Positions 47,301 through 55,861 of a stretch of 64,000 nt of DNA are shown piece by piece. The stretch's first letter is position 1. Each line of letters opens with the position of its first letter. Position numbers and translations under genes: made by a program. The notes below the pieces were generated by a model. That model ran no database searches and had not been told where the DNA came from. It saw only the letters and a program-made list of their open reading frames with translations. This DNA is from Anthopleura xanthogrammica (lineage: Eukaryota; Cnidaria; Anthozoa; Actiniaria; Actiniidae), in contig OZ025208.1 of NCBI GenBank assembly GCA_964019055.1, positions 9,120,539 to 9,184,538 on the forward strand, given 5' to 3'.

Positions 47301-50300
47301 CGGTTCTGCAAGGTTCAAATTTGAATAATCCTTTGAAGCTACCTTGCAACTTCGATTGAATGCTTTGTCTGGGACCTGTGAACCGATGTATTGAAATGGT
47401 GAATCATGATAGACGTCCCTTTTCTCATTTGATAAATACCACTTTAATCCTTGGATACAAAATCATTTTTTCATTTGCTAAAGTCAATTTCAATGTAAAG
47501 AATGTTCAACTTGACCGTACCAATTTTGTTATATCCCGCGGGACTGATGCGGGACTTTGATTCATAATCATGAAAAACAACGGTATTCATTAAATGATAA
47601 AGAAGACTATTAGTGCTGAAACTCACCAAATCCTCATCAAGAGTGAGAATACATCGTGTTCTTTCTAAATCACCAGTGCTGCATGCAAAGAAAAGCTGTT
47701 TCATCTTCTCTTGTTCTAAAACCAAACTGGCAGTTAACATCTTGGAGGCAACTGATTATTAATAGGCACTTGACTATTGAAAAATTTGTGTCACATATAG
47801 ATCTGCCCACTAAATGCCAAAATCGATAGATCGGTTGTTGGGGTGGGTTAAGGTTTGAAGGGGGAATAATATCACCTCTTTTCTTTATCATTCTTTATCA
47901 TTATTGCGATAAACCGATCCACAAAGTGGGGGAAGGGGTGGTGGGTTGGGATGAAGGCAACTGGATTGCCGTTTTCTTATATAGTTAGCATCCCATCTCC
48001 TAACAAACCTGTAATCTCTGAATTGAAAAAGGTGTCACACCCCCCCCCCCCCCTTCCCGGAAGGTCAAAACTGATCGTGAAAGAGGTGGACGAGAAGATG
48101 GGGGTATTACATTGCCTCTTTCCCGTATAGTTATTGCTGTACTATTTGTTAACAAACCTGTCATCTCTGGATCATCATTCAGGTCTAAGATTTGCTTGAT
48201 GGTTTCTACATTAAACAAGGCATCGACTTTCTCATCTATTTCTTGTATTACTGCTCCTTTGTTGTCGTCATCTACCACCTAAAAGGGTACAGACGTCCTG
48301 TGAGCATGGTTGTGTTACAATCCAACCTCGTTAAGTTTCTATATTCCTTAGCCATACCTCTTGAATATCGGTTTGAATGTCTTGGAACGCTTCGAAGAGC
48401 ATTTTTAAACACGTATTCATATCATTCTTGACCTCATCTTGGACGTTTCGGACTGGCAGCTCAACCTGTTGCAAAGAGTTATCTACATGTTACTCTATAA
48501 TAGACGCTTATGATAAGCCAGTAAGCTAGAACCTTGCTTGTAGGTGCTCTTCTTTCAGTGCTAGCACTCTTCTTGATCCTTACTGACTGATTAACCCTTT
48601 TGAAGCACGTTAGAGTTGAAGGTCCATACTGGCCCATATGCAACATGAACGTTATCATCATCGTCAATCTTAAAAATTCTTCCAACTTGATCAAGTAACT
48701 GAAAATGCAATTGAAACTCGACTTAATCTTGGCTTACTCAAAAGAGCGATCAACCAATATTCATATGCCAGTCTAAAACCAACAGCCCCGTACCACGAAA
48801 CTTGCGCCATCGATAGTCTCAAAACTCTTTCATTCGCAACTTCAATTCATTCACATCAGATAAAGCTATTTCAATAAAGGTTATGATAAAGGTTTTTTTT
48901 CTTGTTGCTTGTTGCATGCTGCATGTTGCACGTTGCTTACCAAGTTTGAAATTCATATGTAAATAATGTCAGCACAAAAGAGAATATGCTGAGAAAACGT
49001 GCAGACAAAGTTTGGGAAAATCCCATATCGTTGTGACCTTTCGCTGCTTGAATTCAATCACCCAAACTGCATTTCGGGCTTGGTATGCAACATGCAACAA
49101 AACCTTCACCAACCTTTATGGAAATATCTGTATACATATATACACGTCTTACATACGTCATTTCCATTTTCTTCCAATCCTCTGTTTTCCTGGGCTATTT
49201 TTTTCACAGTCTCATGATCCCGATTAACCCTCACTTGATCACCAACTCTAAAGTCTGTTTGCGTGTCTGTTGATTGATACTCTAAGACAGGAAGGTGATC
49301 CTTGTAGTAGAATGGTCCATCAGCACACTCAACAAGCTCCAAATCAACCTGTTATAGGTGTCAAGAGATTGTTTGCAAATAACGCCCAATTAACAACAAG
49401 TGGATAAGCTTTACGTTACATAGTATATGGTAAGGGAAGCATGGGTGGCGTAAAGGTGCGAGCGCTGGCCTCATATCAATGAAACATGGGATCAATTTTA
49501 TTTTTGAACCCAGACTCATATGTGATTTTATCCCACACCAATCAGCCAACCAGAAAGCAGGAAAGCCGTTGTATATTGGTCGGTATTTCACTCTTCCTTC
49601 CCATCATGCACTGTGCGTTGAATCTACGCATTTGTATTTTCTATGGTGTGGGATAAAATGGTTACACAATGGTTTCTTGTGGCATACCGTGGATATCCAA
49701 CTTGTATTTTATAGAAACCAAAGTAACACCCAAATATTAAGGACAAGTAAAAACGTTTTGCATGATACAGCGGCGGCGGAAGCTGAAAATCATTGGGGGG
49801 GGGGGGGGGGGGCACTATAATTATTTTTTTCTTACAAAATACGAAATACAAATGCCTTTAAAAATATTTATGATTTGTAGTTTTTGATTTATCCAAACCA
49901 CAATTTTGAGGGAGGCCTGGCCCCCTCAAAAAAATAAGTAGGGGGGCCAGTGCCCCCCCCCCCCCCCCCTCGGCCTCCCTGCTTCCACCGCCCCTGTGAT
50001 ATAACGTATGGGAAGCATGAGTGGGAGCATGGATTGATTCCTAAACTTGTAATTGATGGGTTTTCCTCTGGTTATCTGGGTTCTCCGGCTTTTCCACCTC
50101 CACAAAAATCATTGTACACTATTGTCCAAATCAACTATAGTCTCCATCCACTCATTTAAAGTGCAAATTCTCACTTATACAAGAGATCCTTGAATATAGC
50201 AAAAAAATCATACGAGACTCACTTTTCCTTCATAACCAACCCTTTGTGTGGTTTCAAGACCATTACTCCATTGAATCTTTACAGCACTTCTTGGCTTTCC

Positions 50301-52783
50301 TTCCAGGGCTGTCAACTCAACTACCTGTCCCACGGAATCCTGGTCACCATCAAGTGTTAAGTGCTGTCCTCGACGAACTGTCGCTCCTGGAAATATACCT
50401 CTGGCTTTGACTTTAGCCGCATTAATACGATCTTCGAGAAAACTTCTGAAAGATCAAATAGAGAAAAAGCCTCAGGTGGTGTGTTAAAACGTTTTTGGGG
50501 TCAATGTTCTTCAACAGATAGTCAATGCAATAGGATTGTTGCAAAAGTTTAGCTCTAGTTACAGTATTATCAAATTTGACTTCCACTAATTAGAAGTTAC
50601 TGTGAAAGACTATTCGCGCCAGCTAAGTTGACCTTCAGAGCGAACTCAAGCTCAACCAATGAGAACTGGCAATTCGACATTGTATTTTGATTAGCATTTC
50701 CTATGTCTCTTCTTGGAAATAGTTGTCCCATAATTCCTTTCAGGAAGGAACGCGGTAAACTCAGCTGAGTTGCTATGCTAATGCTTGCGTCGCTAGCGAA
50801 ACCAAGGTCGATTTGAACACCAATGTTTGGTCTTTGTTCAAGGGAGGTCGGAAAAAGTCGATATGTCACAGGCATCCTTTCATGAGAATAGAGGAGAAAC
50901 GACGTAACCAACATGTAAGTTGACATAACAATGAAGAAACCAAGAGGCTTCGCATACTAGTCTTTTATATTTCCTAATCTTAGTCCTCCTCTAGGGGTTT
51001 CCTTTAATTTGCATACTAGGCCCCCGCTTGTTAGACAGTGAACAAGGCGGACATGACGTCAAATGAGCCTATTATTAAGTCTATTAGAAATATAGCCCAT
51101 TGTGATGTTTGTCGATTTTAAGTAACTCACCCATCAGTTCTATTATTGGGTTTGTCAAACCTTACGAAGTTGTGGTTCTTATGGTGCTTGTCATCCATGT
51201 AGCAATCAGAGCACAAGTCATAGTCGTGGCATTCAGAGCAATGCCACCTCATTCCAGCAATACCTGATTGGTCACATTCATCGCAAGTAAATTGTGAGTG
51301 CAAGACACCTTAAAGAGGTAAAGAAAAAATGCATTAGCTATTGTGTGCATGGGGACTGACTAACGTACACCATGGGCGGATCTAGGATTTTGAGAAGGAG
51401 GTTCACCAAATTAAGGATATGTACCTTTTTAGCACTTTTCGATCTTTAATGATTAAACCAACCAACTAATTCAAAGCTAGAAGCGAGGTGCATGGGCACC
51501 CTGTGACCTTTCCCTAAATCCGCCACTGGACATGATTAAACAAATCAACTAATTCCAAGCTAGGAAGCGAGGTGCATGGGAACCCTGTGACCTTTCCCTA
51601 AATCCGTCACTGGACATGACAAATCCACTAATTCCAAGCTAGAAGCGAGGTGCACGGGAACCTTGTGACCTTTCCCTAAATCCGCCACTGGACGTGGACA
51701 AAAATAGGCGAACATGGTGAGTTTGAGCTTTTTTACGCAATCCTCTCTAATATTTTCTAAGTTACGTCTGCTTGTTAAAACATTTATCTTTTCCAGATGC
51801 AATAGTCAACGTCCCTAAATACCAAAGTGACTTTTTGGGATGGCTGTGGATCCTAGTTCTGTCATTATGAAAATCAAAACCAAAAGGGTGAGGTCAAAAG
51901 TGAAACATTATGCACAAACATTAAAACTTTTCCGAATGTCGAACCCACGACAATAGCAATGAGGGGCGGTGCAATACTAAACACGATGCGTATTTCTAAA
52001 ACTAGATGCTTCGGAATGCAGCTCAATTTGGAGGGCAAAACAATAGGTTTCCAATTCTAAGGAGATTGAAATTATTTTTTTTTGTCCTCCAAATTAAGCA
52101 GCCCTGGCGTCCCGTGCAATTATTAAGGTCTATATCTTAAAAAAAAAACGAAAAGATTGGTGATCGATAGTGAAAATTATTTTTTACGGCGCAACAGGCA
52201 CATCAACTTCCTTCTTGATAAACTGAAAACCCAACAAAGACGGAAAAAAAATATTCAATAAGGAAATGGATGGATCATCTTCCATAACTTCGTTAATTAC
52301 CAATCAAAGACAAAGCATTCTGGTCCTGGGTGCAGGATACTGCTTCAAATAATCACTTCAGCCTCGAATGAATGGCTTCTAATTGACAATTGAACCAAGG
52401 TATTATAAGCCGTCAAACGTTCAATTCTAATTAAGTCTCTTATTGACCACCTATAGTTGACAACATTGATGAAGATTACACAGTAAAATACCTGCTGATG
52501 CAGAGTCATATACTCGCAAGTCATAGCAATCACCAAAGCCAGCTCTACAGACTACAGCTCGGCCTGAATCCCAGTAAACCAAAACACTTTTATCCGGCAA
52601 AGGCCTACCGTGCTGGCAGATTTCGACATTCACTACTGTACCAACTCCACCTTCTTCGCCATCAAGGCTCCCTAAATTCCAGTCTGGGCCACGAACAACT
52701 CGTAACCCTAACAACATTCTAACTGGGCTTATCTTCACGGTTAAGAACTTTGAAGAAGTGGTGAAGGAGTTTAAGAATGCCAA
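41336..52783 (-). CDS. Mind-bomb (MIB2-like) paralog without RING fingers, copy C
   Basis: About 897 residues in 16 exons colinear with B: 52492-52783 (ATG, first MIB domain, VVRGPDWNLGSLDGEEGG); 51131-51308 (ZZ, CDEC..CSEC..CSDC); 50223-50445 (second MIB, GIFPGATVRRGQ..RVGYEGK); 49157-49348, 48596-48699, 48358-48465, 48158-48278 (linker); 47627-47740; 46553-46663, 45868-45911, 45568-45736, 44862-45016, 44002-44128, 42941-43126, 42203-42402 (ankyrins, TPLHLA, NTALHC, GDTPLHMA); 41336-41708 (hydrophilic, with two tandem units of about 31 residues sharing HDGRG and GANEDNQ). That exon runs into TAA at 41336-41338. No CxxC/CxH RING exon is found in the 2.1 kb before copy B. Without a RING it should bind substrate but not transfer ubiquitin; that role is inferred. 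A GTAATC eight codons or fewer before the stop could be a donor to an unseen exon. One intron (after 44002) has a GC donor. Confidence 0.8.
41791..42085. mobile_element. MITE with CACTG-GGTGGATCTAGGATTTTG ends
   Basis: The left end CACTGGGGTGGATCTAGG and right end CCTAAATCCGCCACTGTG are inverted, hAT-like in form. A related element is at 51367-51697. Confidence 0.6.
42428..42580. mobile_element. MITE, second copy of the 20571-20797 family
   Basis: It shares AGTCCCCTT, AATGATAGA.AC, AACACCTTGGA.AATTATTCA and ACACAGGGAACT with the first copy. Confidence 0.75.
43176..43672. mobile_element. Non-autonomous transposon with ATATCCATTTTGAAATCA ends
   Basis: An outer inverted pair (TATATCCATTTTGAAATCA / TGATTTCAAAGTGGATATA) and a palindrome (43176-43330, GGTCTGATATCAAAC..GTTTGATATCAGACC) make up the element. 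A second copy is at 62912-63290. Confidence 0.7.
44262..44790. repeat. Four-unit tandem repeat, about 128 bp per unit
   Basis: GGATCCCACCGCTG starts at 44299, 44426, 44554 and 44685. Units share CACCTTATGTAACAACTCAAC and TCCTGGGTTTCATTTACCAAAG. It fills an intron of copy C. Origin is unknown. Confidence 0.9.
45230..45425 (-). mobile_element. Degenerate tRNA-derived SINE
   Basis: On the minus strand it has TGATAGCGATATTACACTCCCC (A-box-like), GGGATCCTGAATTCGA (B-box-like) and a downstream GGTTTTCTCCGGATTCTC. The last is shared in form with the element at 50000-50125. Confidence 0.45.
45953..46083. mobile_element. Foldback MITE, diverged member of the 5181-5319 family
   Basis: Inverted ends AGACCCCTTACTGCAATTCCCA / GGGAATTACTGCATGTAAGGGGT, and an interior TTTTTTGTCCTCCAA. 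Confidence 0.6.
46083..46490. mobile_element. Two adjacent palindromic MITEs
   Basis: 46083-46176 pairs TAGCCTCCTACGCAGACG..AGGGTCGTCACG with its complement. 46177-46490 has AGGGGTCTATTAGTGATAGACC and a strong hairpin CGAGTCAATAGCCCA..TGGGCTATTGACTCG at 46410-46460. Both lie in an intron of copy C. Confidence 0.7.
46744..47157. mobile_element. Foldback element with a hammerhead-like motif at its edge
   Basis: The arms (GAGACAACCAATA..AGGCTTAGCCTCGTTTATAAGTC and its complement) span about 46790-47155. At the left edge, 46754-46786, the plus strand reads TTGATGA, a 6-bp stem GGTTTC / GAAACC, then GAAACATC. This matches a hammerhead core with one change (C3 to U). Confidence 0.6.
48863..49130. 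mobile_element. MITE with GCTATTTCAAAAAAGGTTGG ends, copy 3
   Basis: It is almost identical to copy 2 over ATATGCTGAGAAAACGTGCA and CATTTCGGGCTTGGTATGCAA. It ends about 27 bases from the donor of exon 49157-49348. Confidence 0.75.
49430..49560 (+). mobile_element. tRNA-derived SINE fragment (5' part)
   Basis: GGTGGCGTAAAGGTGCGAGCGC is A-box-like, and ACATGGGATCAATTTT is at B-box spacing. Its likely 3' portion resumes at 50000 beyond an inserted MITE. Confidence 0.5.
49768..49997. mobile_element. hAT-like MITE with CAGCGGCGGAAGC / GCTTCCACCGCCCCTG ends
   Basis: About 230 bp. The ends are inverted, and long G (49796-49812) and C (49955-49969) runs mirror each other inside them. Confidence 0.65.
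50000..50125 (+). mobile_element. SINE 3' part
   Basis: GGGTTTTCCTCTGGTTATCTGGGTTCTCCGGCTTTTCC, read in pieces, resembles the tail region of tRNA-derived SINEs. It follows the MITE at 49768-49997. Confidence 0.45.
51367..51697. repeat. Element with a threefold tandem repeat of about 75-80 bp
   Basis: The left end GGGCGGATCTAGGATTTTGA is followed by three copies of AACTAATTC.AAGCTAG..GCGAGGTGCA..GG.AACC.TGTGACC ending in TAAATCCG.CACTGGAC. It is related to 41791-42085. Confidence 0.7.
51998..52134. mobile_element. Foldback MITE, member of the 5181-5319 family
   Basis: It shares GGAATGCAGCTCAATTTGGA and TTTGTCCTCCAAATTAAGCAGC with the other copies. A half copy is at 53671-53725. Confidence 0.7.
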
Positions 52784-52982
52784 AGAAAGCCCGCTAGTTG
52801 GTGATTCAGAAATAACCTAGAAACCGAAAACAACAACTTTCGGTTAACCAAACGGTTTCGAACTGACGACATCATAATTGGCAGGATTCCAAACAGATCC
52901 TCACTGAATAACTATTATCATGTCGCAGTTTGAATTATGGACGACATATTGGACTACTGTGATATGAGATAAACAGCGAGAT

Positions 52983-53402
52983 AATAATAATAATAATAAT
53001 AATTTTTTTTATATATATTAATAATAATAATAATAATTTCAATAATGACTAGTAATAATAATATAATAGTAATAATAATAATAATAGTAATAATAATAAT
53101 AATAATTTCAATAATGACTAGTAATAATAATATAATAGTAATAATAATAATAATAATTTCAATAATGACTAGTAATAATAATATAATAGTAATAATAATA
53201 ATAATAATTTCAATAATGACTAGTAATAATAATATAATAGTAATAATAATAATAATAGTAATAATAATAATAATAATTTCAATAATGACTAGTAATAATA
53301 ATATAATAGTAATAATAATAATAATAGTAATAATAATAATAATAATTTCAATAATGACTAGTAATAATAATATAATAGTAATAATAATAATAATAATAAT
53401 AT
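52983..53402. repeat. AAT-rich satellite with higher-order units
   Basis: AAT runs are interrupted by the repeated phrase TTTCAATAATGACTAGTAA, six times, at spacings of about 50 to 65 bases. The satellite leads directly into the element at 53402. Confidence 0.9.
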
Positions 53403-53665
53403 ATTTATCGAAGTAACAATATTTGTATTATGATCATCCGGGTGGATGTAGTCCTGAGAAATCACCGGCGACACCGTACAATAGGCTTATAAACAAAAGC
53501 AAAAGTCATTATGACGTCGAAGCGGCGACGCGCACTAATTAGATATCGACACTAATTAGACGCTCACTGATTAGACCTACACCGCCAATTACGCAACACC
53601 AGGTAATTCTGCTATTGTGTATCGTGGCAGTATAAATATGACCTATCTGACTTTATCCTATTGTT
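53402..53665. mobile_element. Penelope-like terminal fragment (second member of the 30376 family)
   Basis: It begins with the same 60 bases as 30376-30436 and ends with GTGTATCGTGGCAGTATA..TGACCTATCTGACTTTATCC. It has about 110 extra bases between these, including three TAATTAGA-type phrases. Confidence 0.55.
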
Positions 53666-54019
53666 TTTACCTATTGTTTTGCCCTCCAAATAGATCTGCA
53701 TTCTGATGTGCAGCATCACGTCGCTGTTGTCGTTTCAAGGTAAAACGATTCGAGAGGGATCTGTTGGACCTTTTTTCAGAGTTTCGACAAAAATTAACGC
53801 TTTTATTTTCTTTTCAACTCATTTTCGTCAAAATAATTTTCTTTCGTGCTAGTATATGGTAACTATAACGTCCTAAGTCTCATATATTCAATTGGAGCAT
53901 CTGGTAATGATTATTTTATGTTATATCTGCTCCAAAAGGGAAAAAAAAAACAGGAATTACTTAGATGGTACTTTGAAAAAATGCTCACCGAGAATTTTTC
54001 TCGTTCTACATGAAAAGTA

Positions 54020-55830
54020 ATGCAATCTACAACCTTGGTTTTCCTTTTAATAAGCTTCTTTGGGAAGTCTGTCGCCGATGCTGGGTAAGTCGTAAACTAA
54101 GAAGCCTAAAGCATTTGCACCTGTTCTTATTGGAATAAGTCTGAATAGATATTGCTAACCACAAATACATATAGCGAAAGCTTTAACTATGCACAATTTG
54201 ATGCTTTCTTTTTTGGATGTTTTTTTACATATCCATCTTCCTATACCAGTATATATTATTTAATTATGTTGACGTTAAAATAGTATTATACAAAAAGTAT
54301 TTGTTTAGCTAAGTCACAAATTCCCTACACTAAAATTATAATTTTTTGTCCGCCACAAACGAGCAAAACTCGCTACTTCCAAAACTCGCTATTTATAGAA
54401 TAGTAGCAAATAACATTTCCGAATTTTAAATTTCAACAGTTAAATTGTAGAGCTTGTGCGAGATAGCAACAGTAACTAGGAGGTACCGGAACCATGAATC
54501 GATCTATATAAACAATTCCGTTACGAGAGTTCAAACCTCCATAATATTCATAGGATAGGGAGAATCCCAAGGAAACAAGGTCGTTATTATGAGCTAATTC
54601 TAAAACCAGTTTTCCAAAACTGAAATGATGTCAATAGCCATGCATGTTTGACATCAGAAATGAAATGTTTGCCACATCAGCTTACAATGTCACAGCCAGA
54701 CAGGCTCCTATGAATTGTAATATGTAATTTGAACTTGTTTTAAATTTGCCTGTTTTAAGTGTACCGGATACCTTTACGGATCCTATTTTTCCCCGCTTTT
54801 GTATTCATACTTTTTTAGAATAGGTGATGCACTACTGATAAAAGAACCCTGGTTTTCGACCAATCATATGACTTTTGAATGACAACATGTTTTGTCATCA
54901 AGCTTAAGTATAATCATGCATCATTATTGAATAATTGATTGCTTTCCCAAATATTAGTAGCTGTGGACCAATATTATAATTGAGATCATAGGAAAGATTT
55001 TATTTATACTTAACTTGAATGCATAGTTTTTTTCAAAAATGATATTTAAAATTATAAAAAAAGGACTTAAAATTACGAAAATAAAGAAGTCACTTTGCCC
55101 ACTAGTATAATTCGTAATGCACAGTTAGAGCAAGAGGACTTTTAGGATAAGGCCGGATAACAAAAGAAAATTCATGGTTCCGACTCAGACAATAGCGAAC
55201 CGATTACCGATGCAGTAGTGGAATTAAAATCTTCACTGTCTCACAAACAACTACACAGCGTCTGTTTTAAAGAGTACTACAAGTATAACAAGGCAATTTA
55301 CTTTTTCTTTTTCTCTTATTTACACAATTAAACATATACACAATTTTCCGCGATCAGAGTTTTAAATTCTGAGATATTCTAGCTAATTTGTTGAGCTTGT
55401 GGGACAGAGCAGCGGTAACTAATCAACCATGAATTGTTCTAGAGATTAGGGATAATAAGCCTATTCACAGTTTAAGAATCGTTATCAGTGCGCATGCGAT
55501 TTTATCCCGAATTTCTCACCTTCTTTTGTTTAATTAAAAACAGAAGAAGGTTTAAACGAAAGAAGGTGAGAAATTCGGGATAAAATCGCATGCCCACTGA
55601 TAACGATTCTTAAACTGTGAATAAGCTTATTGACAAAACAATTCTTGAGATACGAAATGAATGAATACAATTTTGAGATACTGATAATAAGGTTGTAAGG
55701 ATAACGACTGGTAACGACCTTGGTAACATTAGAGCTAAGAGATAGAGTACATACAATAAAGCCTTACCTTCTTAATTGTGTACATTGCTGTTGCTGTTGT
55801 TGTTGTCATTTGTTGTTAATGACGACGACG

Positions 55831-55861
<31 letters not shown>

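Noticed and set aside
47035..47349. 104-codon minus-strand frame
   Set aside because: It overlaps the right arm of a foldback element and has no recognisable domain.
53045..53416. Open frame of Ile/Ser/Asn repeats
   Set aside because: It is the AAT satellite at 52983-53402.
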